46,716 bases of DNA from Bacteroidales bacterium (GTDB taxonomy: Bacteria > Bacteroidota > Bacteroidia > Bacteroidales > P3), in the NCBI GenBank assembly GCA_024400545.1, contig JAKSMO010000014.1:1-46716 (forward strand). The letters are read 5' to 3'. Numbering within the stretch: position 1 is the stretch's first letter; each line of letters opens with the position of its first letter. The notes beneath the pieces were generated by a model, which saw only the letters and a program-made list of their open reading frames with translations, ran no database searches and had not been told where the DNA came from. A program made the translations under genes and the position numbers. This document shows, piece after piece, positions 1-7,852 of this stretch.

Positions 1-331
1 TCCCGTTTTGTCTGAAGACCAGATGAAGGAAACGGTAGAGAAGTACACCAACTTCCTCAAAGACCATGGTGCAGAAATCGTCTTCACCAACAATTGGGGT
101 ATGCGCAAGCTCGCTTATCCTATCCGTAAAAAAACCACTGGATTCTACTACCTCATCGAGTTCAACGCCGAGGGTAGCTTGATCGCTGACCTCGAAACCG
201 CTTACAAGCGCGACGAGCGTCTCCTTCGCTTCCTCACTGTTTCTCTCGACAAGTATGCTGTTGCTTACAACGAGAAAAAGCGCAACGCAAAGAAAGCCGC
301 TGAAGCTCCTGTAGCAGAAGAGGAGAAATAA
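1..331 (+). CDS. rpsF: 30S ribosomal protein S6, 5' end missing
   Basis: Small-subunit ribosomal protein S6, which binds S18 and 16S rRNA on the platform of the 30S subunit. The reading frame is already open at the left edge (codons from base 2 read P-V-L-S-E-D-Q), so the true start is outside the window; the first in-frame TTG at base 8 is not a real start. The visible part carries the family core: an NWGMRKLAYPI stretch, a TGFYYLIEF strand and the RRDERLLRFLT-like segment (here KRDERLLRFLT). The tail is Ala/Glu/Lys-rich, as usual in Bacteroidota. It is followed by rpsR and rplI in the standard S6-S18-L9 operon without ssb or priB. Confidence 0.97.
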   Translation, partial: PVLSEDQMKETVEKYTNFLKDHGAEIVFTNNWGMRKLAYPIRKKTTGFYYLIEFNAEGSLIADLETAYKRDERLLRFLTVSLDKYAVAYNEKKRNAKKAAEAPVAEEEK

Positions 332-370
332 GTTGATCTGTTAAACAAAACCAACTAAAACATTAGAATC

Positions 371-637
371 ATGGCTAACGAAACTGAAATCAAATATCTG
401 ACCCCGATCGCCGTTGAAACTCAGCGTAAGAAATACTGCCGTTTCAAGAAACTTGGCATCAAATACATTGATTATAAAGACGCAGACTTCCTCCTGAAGT
501 TCGTCAACGAGCAGGGTAAAATTCTTCCCCGCCGCATCACCGGTACTTCCAACAAGTATCAGAAGAAAGTGTCCAAAGCTATCAAGCGCGCTCGCCATCT
601 GGCTTTGCTGCCCTATGTAGCCGATTGTTTAAAATAA
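371..637 (+). CDS. rpsR: 30S ribosomal protein S18
   Basis: An 88-residue S18, partner of S6 in the 30S platform. Family features are the YCRFKK segment, [19 protein letters not shown] and the [14 protein letters not shown] core followed by a basic helix ([14 protein letters not shown]). Length is typical. It starts 39 bp after rpsF and ends 19 bp before rplI, so the three genes are almost certainly one transcript. No strong Shine-Dalgarno sequence precedes the ATG, which is normal for this phylum. Confidence 0.98.
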   Translation: MANETEIKYLTPIAVETQRKKYCRFKKLGIKYIDYKDADFLLKFVNEQGKILPRRITGTSNKYQKKVSKAIKRARHLALLPYVADCLK

Positions 638-656
638 TAATAGGAGAAAGATTAGA

Positions 657-1106
657 ATGGAAATTATACTTTTACAGGATGTAGCAAATCTCGGCTACAA
701 AGACGATATCGTTAACGTTAAAAACGGATACGCCAACAACTATCTTCTCCCCCAGGGCATGGCTATTATCGCTACTGCTACCAACCGCAAAATCCACGCT
801 GAGAACATGCGTCAGCGCGCTTTCAAAGAAGAGAAGCTCCGCAAGGACGCTGAGACTCTGAAGGCTGCTGTTAATGAGAAGACTGTCCGCCTCGTTGCTA
901 AGGTTGGTGAGAATGGCCACCTCTTTGGTTCCATCACTAGCGAGCAGATTGCCGAAGCTCTGAAAGACCAGCACAACTACGACGTTGATCGTAAGAGCAT
1001 CGTTGTGAATGGCGCTAAACTCAAGGAGATTGGTACCCACACCTGCACTATCAACATCTATCGCGAGATTAAGGCTCAGGTCAACGTTGAAATCGTTGCT
1101 GAGTAA
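657..1106 (+). CDS. rplI: 50S ribosomal protein L9
   Basis: A 149-residue L9, an elongated protein that binds 23S rRNA near the L1 stalk. The N-terminal domain (MEIILLQDVANLGYKDDIV, then GYANNYLLPQGMA) is the L9 signature; a long charged helix (about residues 45-75) links it to the C-terminal domain with GHLFGSIT. A purine-rich AGGAGAAAG lies about 8-10 bases before the ATG, one of the clearer ribosome-binding sites here. It is the last gene of the ribosomal operon and is followed by a hairpin terminator. Confidence 0.98.
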   Translation: MEIILLQDVANLGYKDDIVNVKNGYANNYLLPQGMAIIATATNRKIHAENMRQRAFKEEKLRKDAETLKAAVNEKTVRLVAKVGENGHLFGSITSEQIAEALKDQHNYDVDRKSIVVNGAKLKEIGTHTCTINIYREIKAQVNVEIVAE

Positions 1107-1127
1107 TCAATAATCGCTTTTGATTTG

Positions 1128-1162
1128 GAAGGCTGCTTCATTTTCAGGCAGCCTTCTTTTTT
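1128..1162 (+). terminator. Rho-independent terminator of rpsF-rpsR-rplI
   Basis: A perfect 9-bp stem (GAAGGCTGC at 1128-1136 with GCAGCCTTC at 1148-1156), an 11-base loop and a run of six T. It lies 22 bp after the rplI stop and separates the ribosomal operon from the secreted-protein gene. Confidence 0.9.
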
Positions 1163-1203
1163 AACTTAAGGACTTTTACTATCATACTTTAAAATAAACT
1201 ACT

Positions 1204-2694
1204 ATGAAAAAAATTTATGCTTTTCTGATGATGGCACTTTTGTCCACCACTCTTTTTGCTCAGAACTTTGTTGTAAGTCCTCTGCAACTCAATGGTTCAC
1301 CCCTCCAGTTAATGGGTGAGGATATGTCTCAGAATCGCCAGTATGTTGCTGGTAATGATCAGGGTCTTTCCAGTCCCTTTATCTGGAACACTCAGAACAA
1401 CGAAGTTATGGTTGTTGTTGTTCGCGATTCCGCTTGGCGCGAGTATGACGATGGTTCCGGTTTTATGGAGTATGTTATGATGAATGGTTCTTTCCATGCT
1501 GTCAACAATAACGGTGTTGCTGTTGGTGGTTTGACCGATGCTGAGTATGTCAGCCATCCCATTATGGCAACTTTCAATGCTAATGGTGATTTCACTTATC
1601 TTTATGCTGATCCTGCCGACGCCGGTTGCGAGGCTTATGACATCTCGGCCGACGGTAGCGTGATTGTGGGTTTCTATTTTGACAACGACTGGACTACCTA
1701 TGCTTGCATTTGGAATGCTGATGGTTCTGTCCGCACCAATCTGCCTACTCCCACTGCTGAACAGGTAGGCTTTGAAATCGATTATGCTAGCGCTCGTTGG
1801 ATTTCCGACGATGCCAGCACCATCTTGGGCTATGTTCAAGATTTCAACACCGGCGCTTGGGTAGCCGTGGCTTGGAAACTTGTTAATGGTCAGTATGAGG
1901 TGCTTCCTTTGGCAAATGACTATTTCCAGACTACTTATTTTGATGACAATGGTAATTTTGTCTCTGGCGATAATCCCTATTTCGAATTTACTCCTACCGC
2001 CCTCAGCGCTAATGGTGAATGGGTTGCCCTCAATATTTTGGAGGCTTATGATCCTACCGATTGGGAAGCCGTTGTGACTCCTAAGGTTGCATGTTTGAAT
2101 TTGAACACTTCTGCTCTGCAAATCCTTGATTTGAATGATCCTTGCGAGAGCATTGAGGCTTTTGGTGTTGCAGACAACGGTACTTGCGCAGGTCGTTTCA
2201 CCGGCGAGTTGGATTGGAATACTATGGAGCAAGAGGTTTTCGGTTTCATCTGGTATCCTGGTGAGGCTCTCAATATGCTCAGAATTGATACCGCTTATCG
2301 TGACGACGCTTACTGCAATAGCATTGAGGCTTCTGGTCTCAGCGCTATCTCTGCTGATGGTAATTACGCTATGGGTTATGCAACCAGTGCTAATGGTGAA
2401 TGGACTACTTTCATCATGACTCTCCCCACAGAACAGCCTGTTGGTATCAACGACGTTGAGGTTCACGTGGCACTCTACCCCAATCCCGCTACTACTCAGG
2501 TGAATGTTTCTGTTGACAACACTATTCGTACCGTCAATGTTGTGAATGCTATGGGCCAGGTGGTTATGTCCCAGAATGGCAACAATTCCAACATGGTAAC
2601 TGTAAACACTCAGAATCTTCCCGCTGGTGTCTATTTCGTTAATGTCATCACCGACAACGGTCAGGCAACCAAGCGTTTTACTATTGTGAAATAA
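1204..2694 (+). CDS. Secreted protein with type IX sorting domain and HAF-like repeats
   Basis: A 496-residue exported protein of unknown specific function. It has a Sec signal peptide (MKKIYAFLMMALLSTTLFA, cut before Q). The last roughly 75 residues form a Por-secretion-system type A sorting domain: LYPNPA, then VVNAMGQVV, LPAGVYFVNV and a terminal KRFTIVK. The body contains recurrent short segments such as ISADGSVIVGFY, ISDDASTILGYV and LSANGEWVALN. These resemble the HAF extracellular repeat and suggest a beta-propeller-like fold (inference). It should cross the inner membrane by Sec and the outer membrane by the type IX system. The gene stands alone between the ribosomal terminator and an inverted-repeat element. 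A PorT-like protein encoded at 15952-16668 fits a functional type IX system. Confidence 0.85.
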   Translation: MKKIYAFLMMALLSTTLFAQNFVVSPLQLNGSPLQLMGEDMSQNRQYVAGNDQGLSSPFIWNTQNNEVMVVVVRDSAWREYDDGSGFMEYVMMNGSFHAVNNNGVAVGGLTDAEYVSHPIMATFNANGDFTYLYADPADAGCEAYDISADGSVIVGFYFDNDWTTYACIWNADGSVRTNLPTPTAEQVGFEIDYASARWISDDASTILGYVQDFNTGAWVAVAWKLVNGQYEVLPLANDYFQTTYFDDNGNFVSGDNPYFEFTPTALSANGEWVALNILEAYDPTDWEAVVTPKVACLNLNTSALQILDLNDPCESIEAFGVADNGTCAGRFTGELDWNTMEQEVFGFIWYPGEALNMLRIDTAYRDDAYCNSIEASGLSAISADGNYAMGYATSANGEWTTFIMTLPTEQPVGINDVEVHVALYPNPATTQVNVSVDNTIRTVNVVNAMGQVVMSQNGNNSNMVTVNTQNLPAGVYFVNVITDNGQATKRFTIVK

Positions 2695-2709
2695 TCTAGA
2701 AGCTTGTAA

Positions 2710-2842
2710 AGCCTAGAAAGATACGAAAAAATAGGATGACGCCCCGGGTCGTATATGTTTTTTGAAGAGAAATTATGCATATCGTACGGGAAATCAATGT
2801 TAACCTTTCTTGCATCAAGTAGTTTTCGTATCTTTTTAGGCT
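2710..2842. repeat. 20-bp inverted repeat around a 93-bp core
   Basis: The arm at 2710-2729 (AGCCTAGAAAGATACGAAAA) matches the reverse complement of 2823-2842 at 19 of 20 positions. The arms enclose 93 bp with no credible gene. The element lies between the type IX cargo gene and the AT-rich membrane-protein/glycosyltransferase pair. It could be a MITE-like remnant, a long hairpin, or an invertible segment; the sequence alone does not decide. The rest of the 263-bp spacer shows nothing else clear. Confidence 0.7.
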
Positions 2843-2957
2843 AGACAGGCTGGCAGTAACTTCCATTGACAAACTTGCCGTTAGCAGCAAGCACACCAAA
2901 AAGTATCAGACTTTTCGCAAAGATAAACAATATTTTTAATCTAAAAAAATATGTAGA

Positions 2958-4205
2958 ATGAAAATAATTAAACATTATTCTTTTGTTTTTATCTGCTTAA
3001 TTGCGAGTTATATATTGATTGCGTTAGCGGCAAATCTGCTTCCAAACAAAATCATCCATAAAAATATTGAAAAATCGATCAATACATACGGAGATCTTTC
3101 AACTGACTGCGATTTCGTTTTTGTTCATAAGAGGAATGCTCTTACAGACAATTTTTCTGAGAATATTATTATTAATCAGGCTTTCTGTGGTGGAAAGGAT
3201 GATTTACTTACAAGCATGTTCCTTAATCCTAGAGGATATAAAGAAGGACAGGAAGAATGGCAGAACTTGCACCAAACAGTGAATCATGTGGGTGATTTGG
3301 ATGTTGAGTACTATCCCTCTTATTGGCATGGCAATACATTTGTTATGCGTTTTTTGTTTATGTTTGCCGGATATACTCAACTCAAAGCATTCTTTTATTT
3401 CATTTCTACGCTTCTTCTTTTCTGCGCACTTTATCTTATTGCAAGAAGAATCAGTGCGTGGGCCGCGTTGCTAACATTGTTGGGCATGCTGTGTGTTAAC
3501 ATCTACATGATGCAGTTCTCAATTCAGGCTCTTCCTGTATTATTTATCGGGTTGGTTGCTGCTATTTGGATTATCTACCATAATAAGGAGGATGAGCGTA
3601 TTCCAACTATGTTCTTCATAGTAGGTTCGGCCACAGCTTTTTTTGACTTACTGACCTGCCCATTAATCACTTGGGGTATTCCTATGTGTACATGGATTAT
3701 GTTGCAGCGAAATACTCACGAGGGGAAGCGTTGGATAGAGCTTATCACACATTGGGTTAAAGTATCCATTTTATGGGTGTTGGGCTATGCTATAACTTGG
3801 TTCAGCAAGTGGGTAATAGGCACAGCTGTAACGAAAACAAACGTTTATGCTATCGGTCTGGAAAAACTATTGTTCAGATCATCTGTATCAGACGAGTTCT
3901 CTCGAATAGGGGCACTACAATTGAACCTAAGTATGGTTGAGCGCACATTTGTCATTGCAGTTGTAGTAATTCTTGTGCTCCTGGCCGTCAGGTTCTTCAA
4001 TCGCAAAGGTGTCAAAACAGCTGTATTGCTGGCGTTTGTGGCGACAGTTCCTGTGGCTTGGTATCTTTTTGGTGCTAACCACTCATATATACATTATTTT
4101 TTCACTTATCGAACCCTCATGGTGACTCTTATTTCAGGTTTCCTTGCTCTAGGTTGTTTGATAGATTGGAGTAGGATTCCGTTGCTTAAGAAATTACATG
4201 GTTGA
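2958..4205 (+). CDS. Polytopic membrane protein, probably surface-glycan related
   Basis: A 415-residue integral membrane protein. One N-terminal membrane segment (about residues 9-28) is followed by an extracytoplasmic region of about 100 residues containing a YYPSYWHGNTFVMRF motif. Roughly eight further hydrophobic segments run to the C-terminus, which ends in basic residues. No enzyme family can be assigned with confidence. The layout recalls GT-C-like or O-antigen-modifying membrane proteins. It lies 138 bp before a polyprenol-type GT2 glycosyltransferase on the same strand, so a Gtr-like pair is plausible (inference): the GT2 would load a sugar onto a lipid carrier and this protein would transfer it outside. 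The gene is clearly more AT-rich than the ribosomal and peptidase genes around it, a sign of acquisition. Confidence 0.6.
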   Translation: MKIIKHYSFVFICLIASYILIALAANLLPNKIIHKNIEKSINTYGDLSTDCDFVFVHKRNALTDNFSENIIINQAFCGGKDDLLTSMFLNPRGYKEGQEEWQNLHQTVNHVGDLDVEYYPSYWHGNTFVMRFLFMFAGYTQLKAFFYFISTLLLFCALYLIARRISAWAALLTLLGMLCVNIYMMQFSIQALPVLFIGLVAAIWIIYHNKEDERIPTMFFIVGSATAFFDLLTCPLITWGIPMCTWIMLQRNTHEGKRWIELITHWVKVSILWVLGYAITWFSKWVIGTAVTKTNVYAIGLEKLLFRSSVSDEFSRIGALQLNLSMVERTFVIAVVVILVLLAVRFFNRKGVKTAVLLAFVATVPVAWYLFGANHSYIHYFFTYRTLMVTLISGFLALGCLIDWSRIPLLKKLHG

Positions 4206-4343
4206 AGAAATGCGGGATAATGTATATCACAATTGATTGATAGAAAATTCATTTTCGACCAAATGTTGCAACTCAATATCGCAATTATTAGTTGGACGAC
4301 AGAAATATAATACATTCAAGAACACTAATAAAAAAGAGGACAT

Positions 4344-5267
4344 ATGCAAACGACTAGGGCAAAAGTAGCAGTGTTGCTTCCCTGCTACAACGAAGAACAA
4401 ACAATTGCTAAAGTTGTCGCTGACTTCAAATCTGAGCTACCCGAAGCTGAGATTTATGTATATGACAACAACTCAACAGACCGCACATCCGAAGTGGCTC
4501 GAGAAGCCGGTGCTATTGTGAGGCGAGAATCCATGCAAGGCAAGGGGAATGTAATCCGTCGTATGTTTCGCGAGATTGAAGCCGATTGTTACCTTATGGC
4601 CGATGGCGATGACACATACCCAGCTTCACAGGCTCGTGAACTTATAGCTCCGATACTTGAAGAGGATGTTGACATGGTGATTGGAGATCGTCTATCTTCT
4701 ACATATTTTGTTGAGAATAAGCGACTCTTTCACAATAGTGGCAATCGCATCGTGCGTTGGTTGATTCGCAAATTCTGGCATACAGACATTCATGATATCA
4801 TGACAGGATACAGGGCTTTCAGTCCCCAGTTCGTCAAATTATTCCCCGTAATGTCTGGCAAATTTGAAATTGAGACCGAGATGTCAATTCATGCTTTGGA
4901 CAAGCGATTCCTGCTTAGAGAAGTTCCTATCACTTATCGTGATCGCCCCGAGGGAAGTGTGTCGAAGTTGAACACCATTTCGGATGGTATTAGTGTGCTG
5001 AAGACGATTGTGGTACTGTTTAAAGAATATCGTCCAATGCAGTTCTTTGGTTGGATGTCGTTGATATTGGGTCTTATTGGCCTTGGTATGCTGACTCCTG
5101 TGCTTATTCAGTATTTCCAAACCGGACTAGTCCCTAAATTCCCCACGCTGATTGTGTCTATGTTTATGCTCCAAAGTGCATTGTTGTCGCTTTTTACAGG
5201 TATTTGCTTGGACGTAATTGTGTCGAAAGACAGGAAGAATTTCGAACTCAAAAGATTAGAGAAATAG
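4344..5267 (+). CDS. GT2 glycosyltransferase, polyprenyl-phosphate type, with C-terminal membrane helices
   Basis: A 307-residue glycosyltransferase of the dolichyl/polyprenyl-phosphate sugar synthase type. The GT-A domain occupies about residues 6-230: LLPCYNEEQTI, the nucleotide-binding VYDNNSTD, and the metal-binding DGDD at 87-90. DIHDIMTGYRAF and RDRPEGSVSKLN are typical acceptor-side motifs. Two hydrophobic segments (about 237-260 and 272-295) anchor it in the inner membrane. It likely moves a sugar from a nucleotide donor to a polyprenyl phosphate. A weak GAGG lies 8 bp upstream of the ATG. It is probably co-transcribed with the preceding membrane protein and is followed by a strong terminator. 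Confidence 0.85.
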   Translation: MQTTRAKVAVLLPCYNEEQTIAKVVADFKSELPEAEIYVYDNNSTDRTSEVAREAGAIVRRESMQGKGNVIRRMFREIEADCYLMADGDDTYPASQARELIAPILEEDVDMVIGDRLSSTYFVENKRLFHNSGNRIVRWLIRKFWHTDIHDIMTGYRAFSPQFVKLFPVMSGKFEIETEMSIHALDKRFLLREVPITYRDRPEGSVSKLNTISDGISVLKTIVVLFKEYRPMQFFGWMSLILGLIGLGMLTPVLIQYFQTGLVPKFPTLIVSMFMLQSALLSLFTGICLDVIVSKDRKNFELKRLEK

Positions 5268-5319
5268 CGTCGTTCGGCGATTCCTAAATTAAGGCGTAAG
5301 CCAAAATGGGTTTACGCAA

Positions 5320-5370
5320 GAAGCCTCAAGAAAGTTCTTAGGAATCATCTTGAGGCTTCACTCTTTTTTT
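5320..5370 (+). terminator. Rho-independent terminator after the GT2 gene
   Basis: A perfect 12-bp stem (5320-5331 with 5348-5359, GAAGCCTCAAGA type), a 16-base loop and a T run at 5364-5370. It sits between the convergent GT2 gene and RNase R. The T run is only on the plus strand, so it mainly serves the GT2 gene. Confidence 0.9.
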
Positions 5371-5380
5371 CATCTGCTAG

Positions 5381-7777
5381 CTATTCTTTACTTTTCTTAG
5401 CCGGCTTTTTGTTTGAACTTCGTTTAGATTTGGTCGAATCTTTAGTCTTCTTGGCGGTGGCACGCCTTTTCGACTTCTCCCCTGTAGGCTGTGAAGGTTC
5501 TCGTTTGGGACGACGAGAATCTCTTTTTTTGTCGGGAGACTCTTTTCTACCACCTCTTGCACGATGCAAAGAATCTCTTTTGTCTGAATACATGGGTATT
5601 TCTAAATCCCCATCGTCAACTAATTCGAAATCGATCAGTTTCTTCATCATGTCCACGTTCTTGACTCGAATAATGACAGAATCTCCTAATTTGTAGCATT
5701 TGCCAAATCGACGTCCGATGACTTGATAGTTGTCCTCGTCAAGCATATAGTAGTCCCCTTTCAGACTGCCAATGGGTATCATTCCCTCGCATTTGTTGCC
5801 TTCAATCTCAGCATAAAGCCCCCATTTGCTGACGCCAGAAATAAGTGCAGGGAACTCCTGACCCACGCGCTCGCTCAGGAATTCGGCTTGCTTGTATTTT
5901 ACGCTGGCACGCTCAGCATCAGCAGCCCTTTTCTCCATGAGGGAGCAGTGTTTGCAATATTCTTCGAATTCCTCGGCATTGGCCGATGCGCCACCTTCAA
6001 GGTAATGCTCAAGCAAACGGTGAACCATTAAATCGGGATAACGTCGTATGGGCGATGTGAAATGAGTGTAGAACGGGAATCCAAGTCCATAATGGCCAAT
6101 GTTGTCGGTGCTATAGAAAGCCTTCGACATGGTTCGGATTGCGATATTGTCAATCATATACTCCTCACCTCGTCCGGCAATGGTCTCAAACAAGTTGTTG
6201 TAGCTTTTTGCCAAGGCTTTTCGTGAGCCGGTTTTGATAGAGAATCCTAATTTGGAAACAAACTCTACAAAAGTACCTAATTTCTCAGGATTGGGTTCGT
6301 CGTGAACACGATAGACAAAAGTCTTAGCTTTTTCGTTATTGTGTTTGTCGCCCGATTTTTTAGTCGATCCAATGTGTTCGGCCACTTTTTTGTTGGCTAG
6401 CAACATGAATTCTTCAATCAGCCAGTTGGCCTCTTTGGCTTCTTTGATGTAAACGCCAATGGGCTTAGCATTCTCGTCCAATTGGAATTTTACCTCCTGG
6501 CTTTCGAAGTTGATGGCGCCTTCGTCGTATCGACCTTTGCGCAGTATGGTGGCTAATTTGTGTAATTCAAGGATTGCCTCATCGGTGGCCAGTCCGGGTG
6601 TGGTGACGGATTGTGTGTCGATGATTCTTTGCGCTTCTTCGTAACAATAGCGAGTGTCGCTGTTGATTACAGTTTTGCCAAACCAAGAGCTAAGCACTTC
6701 TGCTTTGTTGTTCATTTCCATCACAACACTGAAGCATAGTTTCTCCTCGTTAGGACGCAGCGAACAGACCCCGTTGCATAGTTTTTCGGGCAGCATAGGA
6801 ATTGTGCGATCAACAAGATATACGCTCGTTCCACGAAGGTAGGCTTCGTGGTCGAGGCGTGTGCCTGTTTTTACGTAATGAGAAACGTCTGCGATGTGCA
6901 CACCGACTTCGTAGTTGCCATTAGATAATGCTCTAAAAGATATTGCGTCATCAAAATCTTTTGCATCGGCAGGGTCGATGGTGAATGTGCAGATCTTTCT
7001 GAAGTCTTTACGTCCGGAAAAATCTTTTTCTGTCGGCTGGGTGATTGCGGCAGCTTCTCGTTCGACATCGGCGGGGAACTCTAGCGGAAAATCATATTCT
7101 GCCAATATCGACTGCATTTCAACGTTGTTGTCGCCAGGTTTTCCTAGTCTGTGTATTACTTTACCGACAGGATTGTTCATTCTTTCGGGCCAGTCGGTCA
7201 TTTCCACCAAGACCTTCTCGCCATCCTCTGCACCGCCTAAATCGTTCAGTGGGATGAATATATCTACAGGCATGGTGCGATTGTCGCTAACCATAAAGGC
7301 AAAACGGTCTTGTTTTTGGATGATACCAACGAAACGAGTGCGAGCGCGTTTTATAATCTCAACCACCTGTCCTTCGGGTTTGCGCATTTTGCGTTGGGGG
7401 AACATCAGCACTTTCACGGTGTCGCCATGCAGTGCATGGTGGGTGTTGGTGGCCGATATTTGTACGTCTTCGCGGTCTTCGCTTTGTGGAATCACATAAG
7501 CCTTGCCGCTTTGTTTCATATCAATGGTGCCTATCAGATAGTTTTTGGGCAGCAGGTCGTCATTGATGTTCTTAGGGTTGATTTTGAATTTGCCACGGGC
7601 ATTCTCATCCTCCACCAATATCTTGCTTTCTGCAAGTTCTAAGATAGTGGCGAGCACGAGTTGGCGCGTTCCTTTGTCGTGAGCTCCAATTTTAGACCCT
7701 ATTTGTTTGTGATTGAACGAGTCGAAAGGATTGTTGGCAAAAATCTTTAATATCTGTTTTGCGTAAATTTCGTTCAT
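5381..7777 (-). CDS. rnr: Ribonuclease R (RNase II family 3'-5' exoribonuclease)
   Basis: A 798-residue RNase R, which processively degrades structured RNA from the 3' end. An N-terminal winged-helix-like region (residues 1-60) is followed by cold-shock domains (about 80-240) and the RNB catalytic domain. The latter carries the metal-binding DPADAKDFDDAI at 268-279. After it come HIADVSHYV, the TSPIRRYPDLMVHR motif and a C-terminal S1 domain (about 645-730). The last 60 residues are a very basic Lys/Arg/Ser tail, usual for RNase R and likely RNA-binding. The ATG start is supported by the N-terminal family match. The dcp terminator lies just upstream, so rnr should have its own promoter. Confidence 0.96.
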   Translation of the reverse strand: MNEIYAKQILKIFANNPFDSFNHKQIGSKIGAHDKGTRQLVLATILELAESKILVEDENARGKFKINPKNINDDLLPKNYLIGTIDMKQSGKAYVIPQSEDREDVQISATNTHHALHGDTVKVLMFPQRKMRKPEGQVVEIIKRARTRFVGIIQKQDRFAFMVSDNRTMPVDIFIPLNDLGGAEDGEKVLVEMTDWPERMNNPVGKVIHRLGKPGDNNVEMQSILAEYDFPLEFPADVEREAAAITQPTEKDFSGRKDFRKICTFTIDPADAKDFDDAISFRALSNGNYEVGVHIADVSHYVKTGTRLDHEAYLRGTSVYLVDRTIPMLPEKLCNGVCSLRPNEEKLCFSVVMEMNNKAEVLSSWFGKTVINSDTRYCYEEAQRIIDTQSVTTPGLATDEAILELHKLATILRKGRYDEGAINFESQEVKFQLDENAKPIGVYIKEAKEANWLIEEFMLLANKKVAEHIGSTKKSGDKHNNEKAKTFVYRVHDEPNPEKLGTFVEFVSKLGFSIKTGSRKALAKSYNNLFETIAGRGEEYMIDNIAIRTMSKAFYSTDNIGHYGLGFPFYTHFTSPIRRYPDLMVHRLLEHYLEGGASANAEEFEEYCKHCSLMEKRAADAERASVKYKQAEFLSERVGQEFPALISGVSKWGLYAEIEGNKCEGMIPIGSLKGDYYMLDEDNYQVIGRRFGKCYKLGDSVIIRVKNVDMMKKLIDFELVDDGDLEIPMYSDKRDSLHRARGGRKESPDKKRDSRRPKREPSQPTGEKSKRRATAKKTKDSTKSKRSSNKKPAKKSKE

Positions 7778-7793
7778 ATAATTATCATTAAGG

Positions 7794-7832
7794 AAAAAGT
7801 GGGTGGCTGAATGTTGTCAGCTGTCCCACTTT
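7794..7832 (-). terminator. Rho-independent terminator of the M3 peptidase gene
   Basis: Read on the minus strand, the segments at 7817-7832 and 7796-7810 pair as an imperfect stem of about 15 bp (AAAGTGGG...CCCACTTT with a small bulge), followed by a short T-rich stretch. It lies between the stop of the M3 peptidase and the start of rnr. Confidence 0.75.
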
Positions 7833-7852
7833 CTCTGATTATCAATTCTTCA

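Noticed and set aside
1309-2466. A 385-codon open frame on the minus strand
   Set aside because: Antisense shadow of the type IX cargo gene; no start context or protein family, composition dominated by Ile/Ser.
2696-2899. A 67-codon minus-strand frame in the spacer
   Set aside because: It runs through both arms of the inverted repeat and has no family resemblance; the repeat explains the region better.
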